Both the position numbers and the translations under genes were made by a program. Source: Porcincola sp945869225 (GTDB lineage: Bacteria > Bacillota > Clostridia > Lachnospirales > Lachnospiraceae). From it: 64,000 bases of DNA. Every line of letters begins with the position of its first letter. Within the stretch, counting starts at the first letter, position 1. Location: positions 1 to 64,000 of the forward strand of contig NZ_JBQKGW010000002.1 of the NCBI RefSeq assembly GCF_052118625.1. The letters are read 5' to 3'. Under the pieces are notes generated by a model, which saw only the letters and a list, made by a program, of their open reading frames with translations, did not search any database and was not told the DNA's origin. Positions 24,453 through 32,707 of this stretch are shown piece by piece.

Positions 24453-26458
24453 CTCTTCTGGCTGTTTCTCCTGTCTTCTTCTTCCCTGACGATACGCTTC
24501 ATCTCATCCAGATGCTTCTCCATCTCGCTGACAAGCTTGAACTGCGTTCTTGCCCGATCCAGATTCTGTCCCTCCCTTCGGATCGCAAAGTATCGATCCC
24601 CGTCCAGATAATCTGTCAGGAAGCGGACCCCGCACTCAAGTGTCATGATGATTGCCCCAAGTGGAAATGTCTCGATCTCTTTTTCCGAGAAATCCGGCCC
24701 GTATTCCAGATATCCCCTGGTAAAGATCCGGAAGCGTTCCAGATCAATGGTCATCAGGCTCAGATTTCTTTCATCTTCTGCCGCCGTAGCCGCTCCAAAG
24801 CGGATGGCGTCCCCAAAATCGTACGCTGCAAGTCCCGGCATCACCGTATCGAGGTCAATGACGCATCGTGCCTTCCTTGTTTTCTCATCAAGGAGGACAT
24901 TATTCAGCTTCGTATCATTGTGCGTGACTCTGAGCGGAAGAGTCCCGTTTTCGCGCAGCCGGCAAAGCTCTCCTGCAGCTTTTTCCCTGTCCAGGGCAAA
25001 GCGGATCTCATCCGATGCCCCTGCTGCCCGGCCAAGCGGATCCCGGCTGACTGTCTCCCGAAAAATTCTGTACCGGTTTACTGTATTGTGAAAATCCGGA
25101 ATGGTCTCATGCAGCTCCTCAGCAGGGAAATTCTGCATCAGCTTCTGAAAAGCCCCGAACGCTGCCGCGCTCTGGTAAAAATCATCACGGCTCTCCGGCG
25201 CCTGCAGGCAGATCGTTCCTTCGACATAGTCATAGACTCTGTAGTACCCTGTCTCATCCCGGTAGTATGAATGGCCATCCAGGTCATCGATCAGATTCAG
25301 GCTCCCGATCTGCATCTTTCCGGTCTCATCCGCCTGCTTTTTGGCATTTTTCTGAGCCAGCCGGATGACCCGCTCAATATTCTCCATCAGCGGCGGTACA
25401 TCGAAAACCGTATCCTTGATCTTCTGCAGAATGTACCGTTTTCCGGATGTGGTCGTCACAAGATAAGTGGTGTTAATATGCCCTTCCCCATACAGACAGA
25501 TAGAAACAGGAGCTCCATCGAGTGGAAAGTGGTAGGCCGCTGCCGGTTTCATCCAGAGATGTTCCGGATAGATCCCTGCCTGTTTCTTCTGAACGACGGC
25601 CTGCTTCACCGAGCCCAGATCCGCCGCATAGGTAACGCCAAACCACTTTTCCTCTGTCGGAATCACACGGACAGTCGCCTTTTTCTCACGAATCAGCCTG
25701 TCCGGAATTGCAGGCAGAACATACTCACACTTCAGCGGATTTTTATCCAGGTTTTCCTTTAAGAAAGATGTAAAATCATTCTGAAACGACTTCAGAATAC
25801 TGTGCTGGAACCCCCAGAGGTTCATCGATACGAGCGTCTGACCTGGAAGAAAATGGAATGTTTTTCCATTGTCTTCTGTGTACTCTGCATCTTCCCCCTT
25901 CCTGAAGATCTTCGTGCGCTCAACAATATGGCTCAGATATCCGTTCTCTGCCGTACAGATACCGCGTGAAACAGAGCCATTGTCCGTCACGGTATTCGCA
26001 ATCCGATATCCGACCATGGCATGCTCCGACTCTCCCCGCTCTTCCTTGAGGAAATCGTAGATCTTCTGGAACGAACTGCTTCCGTAAAAATCGTCCGCGT
26101 TGATCACGGCAAATGGTCCATCGATTGCTTCAGCCGCACATGCAAGCGCATGCGCCGTTCCCCAGGGTTTCGTCCTGCCCTCCGGCACGCTGAACCCCTC
26201 CGGAAGCCGGTCCAGTTCCTGAAAGACATACTTCACATCGAAGTACTTTTCAGCATTCCGCCCGACCCCGTTTTTAAAGTCCTCCTCGATCTGATGCTTG
26301 ATGACAAAGACAATCTTTGTAAATCCCGCCCTCCTTGCATCATACAGAGAAAAATCGATGATCTTATGTCCTTCCTCATCCACTGGTGTAATCTGCTTCA
26401 GACCGCCAAACCGCGATCCCATTCCAGCCGCCAGAATCACTAATGCTGGTTCTCTCAC
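24449..26458 (-). CDS. Fused sugar nucleotidyltransferase and APH-type sugar-1-kinase
   Basis: A 669-residue two-domain protein. Residues about 1-300 are a nucleotidyltransferase with LVILAAGMGSRFGGLKQ and the metal-binding VINADDFYG. Residues about 305-640 are an aminoglycoside-phosphotransferase-fold kinase with the catalytic THNDTKLNN (near 512-520) and IDLDT (near 535), resembling N-acetylhexosamine 1-kinase NahK. Together the halves could turn a free sugar into sugar-1-phosphate and then a UDP-sugar. In bifidobacteria these steps are separate proteins of the lacto-N-biose pathway; no phosphorylase gene is present here, so the substrate is open. GGAGG lies 6 nt before GTG 26458, which is favoured over ATGs at 26476-26479. 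Confidence 0.8.
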   Translation of the reverse strand: MREPALVILAAGMGSRFGGLKQITPVDEEGHKIIDFSLYDARRAGFTKIVFVIKHQIEEDFKNGVGRNAEKYFDVKYVFQELDRLPEGFSVPEGRTKPWGTAHALACAAEAIDGPFAVINADDFYGSSSFQKIYDFLKEERGESEHAMVGYRIANTVTDNGSVSRGICTAENGYLSHIVERTKIFRKGEDAEYTEDNGKTFHFLPGQTLVSMNLWGFQHSILKSFQNDFTSFLKENLDKNPLKCEYVLPAIPDRLIREKKATVRVIPTEEKWFGVTYAADLGSVKQAVVQKKQAGIYPEHLWMKPAAAYHFPLDGAPVSICLYGEGHINTTYLVTTTSGKRYILQKIKDTVFDVPPLMENIERVIRLAQKNAKKQADETGKMQIGSLNLIDDLDGHSYYRDETGYYRVYDYVEGTICLQAPESRDDFYQSAAAFGAFQKLMQNFPAEELHETIPDFHNTVNRYRIFRETVSRDPLGRAAGASDEIRFALDREKAAGELCRLRENGTLPLRVTHNDTKLNNVLLDEKTRKARCVIDLDTVMPGLAAYDFGDAIRFGAATAAEDERNLSLMTIDLERFRIFTRGYLEYGPDFSEKEIETFPLGAIIMTLECGVRFLTDYLDGDRYFAIRREGQNLDRARTQFKLVSEMEKHLDEMKRIVREEEDRRNSQKR

Positions 26459-26502
26459 TGTTATCCTCCGCTCCATCACTCTATGATTATTCCTATCCCG
26501 TT

Positions 26503-27360
26503 TTACCCCTTCACTCCTCCGGCCGCAAGTCCGGAAGCCAGATTCTTTTCAATCCCGATGAACAGGATAATGACAGGGATGATGGAGAACAGGGATGCAG
26601 CAAACAGGTACTGCCATTCCACCATGTTATAACCGTTGAAGATATTGATCCCGACCGTGAGCGGTTTGACAACATCATCGGAGATCAGGGTCAGCGCGAT
26701 GGTATATTCGTTCCATGCATTAATGAAAACGAAGATCAGCGTTGTGACGATGCCAGGTGCAGCAATCGGAAGCAGCACCTTGAACATGCTTTGTACCCTT
26801 CCGCAGCCGTCGATCCTTGCTGCTTTCTCCATCTCCGGGGAAATGGCATCGAAGGTTCCCCGCAGAAGCCAGACTGTGAATGCCTGATTAAATGCTGCAT
26901 TGACAAGGATCAGGCCGAGCAGGGAATTAACCAGATGGAAGGTCATCATGATCTTGTATATTCCGATCACCAGGACAACCGGTGCAAACATCTGGGACAC
27001 AATGACAATGCCCAGGAACACATTCTGTCCTTTGAACTTCATGCGGGTCAGGGCATACGCGGCCGGAATCCCGCACACCATCGCGATGGCAGTCGACCCG
27101 AGGGCGATGATGATCGAATTCAGAAAATAGTTCAGCATCGGGGCCTTGCGCCAGATGTCAGTCAGATTGCTCCATCTCCACTTGATCGGCAGCAGTGTTC
27201 CATTGATTGAATAGATCTCTGCCCTGCTCTTGAGTGCCGACGTGAACATTATAAAATAAGGGTAAAGAATCACGACACAGAATGCGATTACCGCAATATA
27301 AAGCAGAATGCGGAGGACAAGCTTTTTCCCCGTCAATGCTTTCTTTCCTGTATTTTTCAT
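26503..27360 (-). CDS. Carbohydrate ABC importer permease, MalG type
   Basis: A 285-residue inner-membrane permease with six predicted membrane helices and the EAA loop EKAARIDGCGRVQSMFKVLLPIAAPGI (about residues 180-210) that contacts the ATPase. It belongs to the MalG/CUT1 group for oligosaccharides. ATG 27360 follows the MalF-type stop codon directly, so the two are translationally coupled. No ATPase gene is in the locus. CUT1 importers in Bacillota often share one MsmK/UgpC-type ATPase encoded elsewhere. Confidence 0.93.
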   Translation of the reverse strand: MKNTGKKALTGKKLVLRILLYIAVIAFCVVILYPYFIMFTSALKSRAEIYSINGTLLPIKWRWSNLTDIWRKAPMLNYFLNSIIIALGSTAIAMVCGIPAAYALTRMKFKGQNVFLGIVIVSQMFAPVVLVIGIYKIMMTFHLVNSLLGLILVNAAFNQAFTVWLLRGTFDAISPEMEKAARIDGCGRVQSMFKVLLPIAAPGIVTTLIFVFINAWNEYTIALTLISDDVVKPLTVGINIFNGYNMVEWQYLFAASLFSIIPVIILFIGIEKNLASGLAAGGVKG

Positions 27361-28242
27361 TTACCTCTCCTTCTGTCCTCTTAACGTAAAGACCATATAC
27401 ACACTCGCACAGACCAGGAGAATCAGAAAGCCGATGACCGAAATGGCTGCGGCCTGCCCCTGCTTGCCGTTGTAAAACGCAAGCTTGTACAGATAGGTGA
27501 CGAGCGTATCCGTCCTGTTCGCCGGGTCTCCCTTGCTCATGGTCCAGATAATCGGAAACGAATTGAATACATAGATGATGTTCAGCACGGTAGAGACCGT
27601 CAGCTGCGGACGGACCAGCGGAATTGTGATGTGGAAAAGCTTCTGCCAGTAGTTGGCTCCATCTGCCGTTGCCGCCTCATAATAAGACTCATCGATTCCC
27701 TGAAGTCCCGACAGGACACAGAACGTGACAAACGGGATGGTGACAAAGATTCCGACAAAGCATTCCCAGGCAAAATAGGCGCCCGGCGTCGGAGTCCAGT
27801 TGACATTGCTCGAAATGATCCCCAGTTTTTTCAGCAGTGTATTCAGCGTGCCATAATCCGTATTGATGATGAAATTCCAGACACTGGCCTGGATCACAAG
27901 CGTGGTCGCCCACGGGAAGACCACGATTGCCCTCGCAATCTTTCTTCCTCTGAACTCATTGTTCAGAAGCAATGCCAGGATAAAACCGACCACGGTCGAT
28001 ACGGCAACGACAACAACTGTCCACACAAAGGTATTCCACAGGACAATCTTAAAAGCCGGTTTTCCTGTCGCAGCGATGAAGTTGTCAAATCCCGTAAATC
28101 CCTTGACAATTCCCGCCCTTGTAACCTGGCTGAACGCCATCCTGAAAACCATGCCGATCGGCAGCGCGATGAATAATGCCATGAGAACGCAGCTGGGCAG
28201 GATCCAGATATATGGTTCGATTAATCGATATTTCTTTTTCAT
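27361..28242 (-). CDS. Carbohydrate ABC importer permease, MalF type
   Basis: A 293-residue permease with MKKKYRLIEPYIWILPSCVL at the N-terminus, six membrane helices and the EAA loop YYEAATADGANYWQKLFHITIPLVRP. It pairs with the MalG-type permease that follows without a gap. AGAGG lies 6 nt before ATG 28242; the next upstream ATG (28248) is too close to the site and 28323 lacks one. It lies 150 nt after the binding-protein gene, with a 13-bp stem-loop between, which would favour more binding protein than permease. Confidence 0.93.
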   Translation of the reverse strand: MKKKYRLIEPYIWILPSCVLMALFIALPIGMVFRMAFSQVTRAGIVKGFTGFDNFIAATGKPAFKIVLWNTFVWTVVVVAVSTVVGFILALLLNNEFRGRKIARAIVVFPWATTLVIQASVWNFIINTDYGTLNTLLKKLGIISSNVNWTPTPGAYFAWECFVGIFVTIPFVTFCVLSGLQGIDESYYEAATADGANYWQKLFHITIPLVRPQLTVSTVLNIIYVFNSFPIIWTMSKGDPANRTDTLVTYLYKLAFYNGKQGQAAAISVIGFLILLVCASVYMVFTLRGQKER

Positions 28243-28287
28243 TGACATCCTCTGTTTTTGTACACGGTTGAAAGGACCTTGCTGCGG

Positions 28288-28317
28288 AGACAGGCCGGAT
28301 AAGCATCCGGCCTGTCT
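28288..28317. other. Stem-loop between binding-protein and permease genes
   Basis: AGACAGGCCGGAT (28288-28300) and ATCCGGCCTGTCT (28305-28317) form a perfect 13-bp stem with loop AAGC. There is no T run on the minus strand, so it is more likely an RNA-stability or processing element than a full terminator. Confidence 0.75.
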
Positions 28318-28392
28318 TCTCACTGTACATCTGATGAAGAGCCGAAGGGTTGCTGCCGCCTGAGCGGTTCAGGGGGCGTCAGGCAAAGAACG

Positions 28393-29631
28393 TCAGCCTG
28401 CGATTTCACTCTGAAGACTGTCCAGAAGTTCCTTGACGTCCTCACCCAGAAGCGCATTCTGTTCGACATCGATGACGCCCTGCTTGACATCGGCCCATTC
28501 AGCCTTTGCTGTCGGATAGAACTTGGAAGAGCCGACGATATCAACCCATGCCGCCATACTTTCATCTGCCTTTGCAATGATCTCGCCGCCTGTCTTGGTT
28601 GCCGGAAGGAAGCCCTCCATCTGAACCCAGTCAGAATAGCGCTGATCGTCATAGAAGTAATCGAAGAACGTGCTGATCGCTTTCAGCTTTTCGTCCGAGT
28701 ATCCATTGTCAAAGCACATAAAACGATCCATAACACCTGCTGATACGGAAGTATCTGTATTGGTCGGGATCGGAGCGACTTCGTAATTGATGGAGTAACC
28801 GCCTTCCTTCAGGTATGCCGGAATGGAGTTTGGACCGATCATCATCGCGATCTTGCCCGCTCCGAACATATCCTGGAGATCATATCTGGTTTCATTCGCA
28901 GGGTCCGTGTTTGTATAGCCGTCCTTGATCAGTCCGATCTCAAACTCAACGGCTTCGACATTCTTGTCACTGTTCAGCGCCCAGTTATTGTCGTCATCAA
29001 CAAAACCGCCGCCGTTGTTCCATGTATAATAGGCAAAGGCTGCCTGGCCTTCATCTGTCGTCAGGTCGATGCCCCACGGATATACTTCTCCCTTGTAGTG
29101 ATCCTTGATCGCTTTGCACACATTCTTCAGATCCTCCCAGGTCTTCGGAGCTTCCACCCCGACTTCCTTCAGAATGTCCGCGTTATAGTACATCGCTCTC
29201 GCAGAAGCCAGATCCGGAATCGCCCAGACTGTTCCATCTACGACCGACTGTTCAAGGAATGATTCGTACATCTTGGAGTAGGTTTCCTCCGAGACATAGT
29301 CCTTGGCTGGAAGAAGAAGTCCGTCTGCCTGATAGTCGGCAAAGACGTCAATGTTCAGGATATCCGGTGCCTGTTTGTTTGCAATCCTGGTGTTGACTGC
29401 CGTATAGATATCATTCCATGATACAACATCCACGTTAAGATCAATGTCTGGGTTGTCCTTTTCAAAATCCTTCTCAAACCCCTTCCACCAGTTCGCTGTC
29501 TGCTGGCCGTACTGAGCAGCAATCACGCTGATCGAAATCTTGTCAGAAGACTCCGCGTATGCCGATCCCGCCACCATGCCGGCTACTGCTGATCCGAGCA
29601 CAAGACCTGCAGTCAACTTTTTCATGTTCAT
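28393..29631 (-). CDS. Carbohydrate ABC importer substrate-binding protein
   Basis: A 412-residue family 1 solute-binding protein: N-terminal signal MKKLTAGLVLGSAVAGMVAG followed by SAYAES, then a mature part with ISISVIAAQYGQQTANWWKGFEKDFEKDNPDIDL and PDILNIDVFADYQADGL. It would deliver an oligosaccharide to the two permeases. The signal has an A-Y-A cleavage site but no lipobox Cys, unusual for a Gram-positive binding protein, which is normally lipid-anchored. GGAGG lies 7-8 nt before ATG 29631. First gene of the sugar locus. The ligand cannot be named from sequence; a host-glycan or HexNAc-containing sugar would fit the kinase. Confidence 0.9.
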   Translation of the reverse strand: MNMKKLTAGLVLGSAVAGMVAGSAYAESSDKISISVIAAQYGQQTANWWKGFEKDFEKDNPDIDLNVDVVSWNDIYTAVNTRIANKQAPDILNIDVFADYQADGLLLPAKDYVSEETYSKMYESFLEQSVVDGTVWAIPDLASARAMYYNADILKEVGVEAPKTWEDLKNVCKAIKDHYKGEVYPWGIDLTTDEGQAAFAYYTWNNGGGFVDDDNNWALNSDKNVEAVEFEIGLIKDGYTNTDPANETRYDLQDMFGAGKIAMMIGPNSIPAYLKEGGYSINYEVAPIPTNTDTSVSAGVMDRFMCFDNGYSDEKLKAISTFFDYFYDDQRYSDWVQMEGFLPATKTGGEIIAKADESMAAWVDIVGSSKFYPTAKAEWADVKQGVIDVEQNALLGEDVKELLDSLQSEIAG

Positions 29632-29672
29632 AGCAATTCCTCCTTTTTTATTTGCCAGATTTTGTTGTTTTT

Positions 29673-29747
29673 ATGGTACAGGATCCGGATAATCCCGTCA
29701 ATATCCGGATTGATATAATGCCTAAAATTGGCAGTATTATGCCAATT
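29673..29747 (-). promoter_or_regulatory. Promoter and operator-like repeats of the sugar locus
   Basis: TTGACG (29696-29701) and TACCAT (29673-29678) on the minus strand are 17 nt apart. Two palindromic ATCCGGAT copies (29683-29690, 29703-29710) lie 20 bp apart around the -35 box. AATTGGCA (29726-29733) and TGCCAATT (29740-29747) form an 8-bp inverted repeat upstream. The last is placed where an AraC activator would bind. Confidence 0.5.
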
Positions 29748-29749
29748 AA

Positions 29750-30130
29750 TATAGCGATTCTGTCTCTATTATCTCATATCTGATTGTGTTAATCGGTTAT
29801 CTTGTTCATATATACGGCATTTTTATGCTTTATTTTGTGCATTTTATTTGTCATCCGGTTGGCTCGAGTGTGGAGCTGATCCCCAGTGAATGATAAAATA
29901 CTGTCATATGCAAAAAATGCGTAATCGATTAATTCTGTCAAAGGAAAAAAGCTCTGTACATAAGAAAAGGTTTTCAGAAATCAAGCGTATCGAGAATTGA
30001 TATCAGATACATCCTGTCGGGTTCCCCATGCAGCATCTTAAGCCCCTGTACGTTCCATATGCACTTCATTGTGCTGTTTCTTGCCTTGGGCTGCCAGGAA
30101 CCGTGATATGCAAGCAAGCCTGTCATACTA
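29750..30130. other. AT-rich spacer without a recognisable gene
   Basis: This part of the 550-nt gap between the binding-protein gene and rplA is visibly AT-rich compared with its neighbours. A 65-codon frame (29974-30171) runs through the rplA terminator and lacks a convincing ribosome site. No RNA gene or repeat was recognised. It may mark the seam of the sugar-locus insertion. Confidence 0.5.
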
Positions 30131-30160
30131 AAAAAGGGCAGCCCGTGAGGGCTGCCCTTA
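30131..30160 (-). terminator. Terminator after rplA
   Basis: AAGGGCAGCCC (30134-30144) and GGGCTGCCCTT (30149-30159) form an 11-bp stem with loop GTGA and a strong minus-strand T run. It separates rplKA from everything downstream. Confidence 0.95.
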
Positions 30161-30181
30161 CCTGCGATCAATCTATTTGTT

Positions 30182-30874
30182 TCACGCGAACTTAAGCGGG
30201 TTCAGCTTGATGCCTGGTCCCATTGTGGAAGTAAGCGTGACACTCTTCAGGTACTGTCCCTTCAGAGTGGACGGTCTTGCCTTGACAACTGCTTCCATCA
30301 GCGTCTGGAAATTTTCCTTCAGCTGCTCTTCTGTGAAGGAAGCCTTTCCGACCGGTACATGGATGATATTTGCCTTGTCCAGTCTGTACTCGATCTTACC
30401 GGCTTTAATATCCTGAATCGCCTTTGCGACATCCATGGTAACCGTTCCTGCCTTCGGGTTAGGCATGAGGCCTTTGGGTCCGAGGACACGGCCCAGACGT
30501 CCGACAACACCCATCATGTCAGGCGTTGCAACAACAACGTCGAAATCGAGCCATCCTTCGTTCTGAATCTTCGGAATCAGCTCCTGCCCTCCGACAAAAT
30601 CAGCTCCCGCTGCCTTTGCCTCGTCAACCTTTTCATTCTTTGCGAACACAAGGACGCGAACCTTCTTGCCGGTTCCTGCCGGAAGGACGACTGCCCCTCT
30701 GATCTGCTGATCAGCATGGCGTCCGTCGCAGCCGGTTCTGATATGGCATTCAACTGTCTCGTCAAACCCTGCGGATGCAACCTTCTTTACCAGAGCGACA
30801 GCCTCGTCGACATCATACAGCTTTGAGCGGTCAACCAGCTTTGCTGCGTCCTGATATTTCTTACCTCTCTTCAT
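30182..30874 (-). CDS. rplA: Ribosomal protein L1
   Basis: The L1 stalk protein, 230 residues. It has MKRGKKYQDAAKLVD at the start, FDETVECHIRTGCD, the conserved GRLGRVLGPKGLMPNPKAGTV and a C-terminus ending KLNPLKFA. AGGAGG lies 10 nt before ATG 30874; the in-frame ATG at 30946 overlaps rplK and is rejected. In most bacteria rplA is followed by rplJ; here a strong terminator follows and rplJ is 7.6 kb away. Confidence 0.97.
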   Translation of the reverse strand: MKRGKKYQDAAKLVDRSKLYDVDEAVALVKKVASAGFDETVECHIRTGCDGRHADQQIRGAVVLPAGTGKKVRVLVFAKNEKVDEAKAAGADFVGGQELIPKIQNEGWLDFDVVVATPDMMGVVGRLGRVLGPKGLMPNPKAGTVTMDVAKAIQDIKAGKIEYRLDKANIIHVPVGKASFTEEQLKENFQTLMEAVVKARPSTLKGQYLKSVTLTSTMGPGIKLNPLKFA

Positions 30875-30942
30875 GTTCAATCTACCTCCTGGTGGTATTT
30901 TCGGGAATTTCCCTCCCACTTGACTCAGACCTTCAAGTACTC

Positions 30943-31368
30943 TCAATCCTCGACCGTGATGCCCATGCTTCGAGCCGTTCCGGCGATCATGCTCATCGCC
31001 GCCTCGATGTTCGCAGCATTCAGATCTGGCATCTTCAGCTCAGCGATCTCGCGGACCTTCTCCTTGGAGATGGAAGCAACCTTCTCCTTGTTCGGGGTCC
31101 CGGATGCGCTCTTCAGATTGCAGGCCTTCTTCAGAAGTACCGGTGCCGGCGGAGTCTTCGTGATGAAGCTGAAGCTCCTGTCAGCGTAGACAGTGATGAC
31201 GACTGGGATAATCATGTCGCCCTGATTTGCGGTACGCGCATTGAATTCCTTCGTGAACTGTACAATGTTCACGCCATGGGAACCAAGCGCCGGTCCGACC
31301 GGCGGAGCAGGAGTTGCCTTGCCTGCCGGGATCTGCAGTTTGATATAGCCAGTAACTTTCTTTGCCAT
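30943..31368 (-). CDS. rplK: Ribosomal protein L11
   Basis: A 141-residue protein of the GTPase-associated centre. MAKKVTGYIKLQIPAGKATP and PPVGPALGSHGVNI form the thiostrepton-binding N-terminal domain, with prolines at the usual positions; the C-terminal rRNA-binding domain ends MIAGTARSMGITVED. GGAGG precedes ATG. It follows nusG by 46 nt and is co-transcribed with rplA. Confidence 0.97.
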   Translation of the reverse strand: MAKKVTGYIKLQIPAGKATPAPPVGPALGSHGVNIVQFTKEFNARTANQGDMIIPVVITVYADRSFSFITKTPPAPVLLKKACNLKSASGTPNKEKVASISKEKVREIAELKMPDLNAANIEAAMSMIAGTARSMGITVED

Positions 31369-31414
31369 GATAATGACCTCCTTGTGGTGCCAGCGGGGGA
31401 TACCCTCCCACTCT

Positions 31415-32056
31415 TTACTTTACCTTCGTGATGTCCGTAACATTCATTCCGACTGGTGTGCCGTTCATGAATTCCGGGATGCTGATCTTGACTGTCTGGC
31501 GGCTCTCATCGATCGAATCGACAACGCCGACTGCGTTGACCCAGACACCGTTCGTCACCCTCACCGTATCTCCTACGTTGAAGTCAATCGACGGCGCCTG
31601 CGGCGCGACACCAAGGCTCACCATCTCGCTCTCTGTAAGCGGAATCGGCTTTGTCGAATCTGCTCCGACGAATCCCGTGACGCCCCTGGTATTTCTGACG
31701 ATGTACCAGTTATCATCATTCAGGATCATATGAACGAACACGTAGCCCGGAAACAGCTTTCTCTTGACAAGCTTCTGCTTCGGAGCCTTCTTTTTCTTCT
31801 GAGGCTTGCGCTCGCCCTCTTCCGTGTACTCGATCTTGTCAGCCTCGCCCTCATCCGTTCCAGTTGTCTCAACGACCTCCTGAACCGGAATCCGGACTTC
31901 AAGGATGGTATCTTCAAGATGCATATTGGCGATGGTTTTCTCTAGGTTAACCTTCACCTTGTTCTCATACCCGGAATATGTGTGAGCGACATACCACTTG
32001 GCTTCCTGTACATCAGATCCGCTGTTTTCCGTGTTCATAGATTCTGTGTCAGCCAT
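31415..32056 (-). CDS. nusG: Transcription antitermination factor NusG
   Basis: A 213-residue elongation factor that binds RNA polymerase and couples it to Rho or the ribosome. The NGN domain starts KWYVAHTYSGYENKV and contains FPGYVFVHM and TRGVTGFVG; the KOW domain is FNVGDTVRVTNGVWVNAVG. It is longer than the usual 170-180 residues because of a basic/acidic linker (about residues 60-90, GERKPQKKKKAPKQ) inside the NGN domain and an N-terminal tail. Start at ATG 32056 is supported by an AGGGTGA-like site; a downstream ATG also exists. Second to last of rpmG-secE-nusG-rplKA by function group. Confidence 0.96.
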   Translation of the reverse strand: MADTESMNTENSGSDVQEAKWYVAHTYSGYENKVKVNLEKTIANMHLEDTILEVRIPVQEVVETTGTDEGEADKIEYTEEGERKPQKKKKAPKQKLVKRKLFPGYVFVHMILNDDNWYIVRNTRGVTGFVGADSTKPIPLTESEMVSLGVAPQAPSIDFNVGDTVRVTNGVWVNAVGVVDSIDESRQTVKISIPEFMNGTPVGMNVTDITKVK

Positions 32057-32093
32057 TCTCTCACCCTGTCCTTCATGTTTACCGCACAACTGC

Positions 32094-32300
32094 TCATAGA
32101 CTGATTGTCAGGAGCTTGTCCAGGCCACTCTTCATCAGATAATCAAGAATAGCGATGATCGCGCTCAGAATGACTGAAACAACCACCACTGCCCCGGTCT
32201 GCTTCGCAAGCGTATTCTTCGAAGGCCAAATGATCTTGCCCCACTCGACCTTTACGCCGCGGAAGAATGAACGGAGTCTGGATTCCTTGTCTTCTGCCAT
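32094..32300 (-). CDS. secE: Preprotein translocase subunit SecE
   Basis: A 68-residue single-span membrane subunit of the Sec translocon. The amphipathic segment FFRGVKVEWGKIIWPSK precedes one hydrophobic helix (TGAVVVVSVILSAIIAILDYL). This short form is usual for Gram-positive bacteria. A GGAG-containing site lies before ATG. It sits between rpmG and nusG, the standard order. Confidence 0.95.
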   Translation of the reverse strand: MAEDKESRLRSFFRGVKVEWGKIIWPSKNTLAKQTGAVVVVSVILSAIIAILDYLMKSGLDKLLTISL

Positions 32301-32332
32301 TATGGTTCTCCTTCAAAGCAGCTGAATCTTTG

Positions 32333-32482
32333 TTACTTCGTTTCCTTGTGCACTGTGTGCTTTTTGCAGAATGGGCAGTACTTTCTGACCTCCATCCGCT
32401 CCGGATGGTTCTTCTTTTCTTTGGTCAGATTGTAGTTACGATGCTTGCATTCTGTGCACGCCAAAGTGATTCTCGTACGCAC
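32333..32482 (-). CDS. rpmG: Ribosomal protein L33 (zinc-binding form)
   Basis: A short gene of 49 residues read from the minus strand, GTG 32482 to TAA 32333-32335. The protein begins VRTRITLACTECKHRNY and ends KKHTVHKETK. CTEC (about 9-12) and CPFC (about 37-40) form the zinc site of the C+ form. GAGGTG lies 6 nt before the GTG. It is the first gene of the secE-nusG-rplKA message. Confidence 0.95.
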   Translation of the reverse strand: MRTRITLACTECKHRNYNLTKEKKNHPERMEVRKYCPFCKKHTVHKETK

Positions 32483-32598
32483 AACTTCCACCTCGCTCTC
32501 TGTAATATGATAGATGATCGCAGAAAACAGTCTGTCTGCCTGTCTTCAGTCGTCTCAAGGGCAGAATAACCCTTTTGACTGCATTCATACGCCGAAAA

Positions 32599-32628
32599 AG
32601 TATAGCACACATATAAAATCAGAGTCAA
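32599..32628 (-). promoter_or_regulatory. Promoter of rpmG-secE-nusG-rplK-rplA
   Basis: TTGACT (32623-32628) and TATACT (32599-32604) on the minus strand, 18 nt apart, with a TGC extended -10. It lies about 117 nt before the rpmG start. Confidence 0.75.
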
Positions 32629-32640
32629 CCACCGTTCAGG

Positions 32641-32672
32641 GTTTTCTATGATGCCGGTTTTCTATGATGCCA
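32641..32672. repeat. 16-nt tandem duplication
   Basis: GTTTTCTATGATGCCG (32641-32656) is followed at once by GTTTTCTATGATGCCA (32657-32672), then by a short hairpin CAGCCG/CGGCTG (32671-32676, 32682-32687). It lies between the deacetylase-like gene and the rpmG promoter, probably a recent slippage event. Confidence 0.8.
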
Positions 32673-32707
32673 GCCGTTCTTCGGCTGATTCCCCGAATGA
32701 CCCATTT

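Noticed and set aside
29974..30171. 65-codon minus-strand frame after rplA
   Set aside because: It starts inside the rplA terminator stem region and has no ribosome site.
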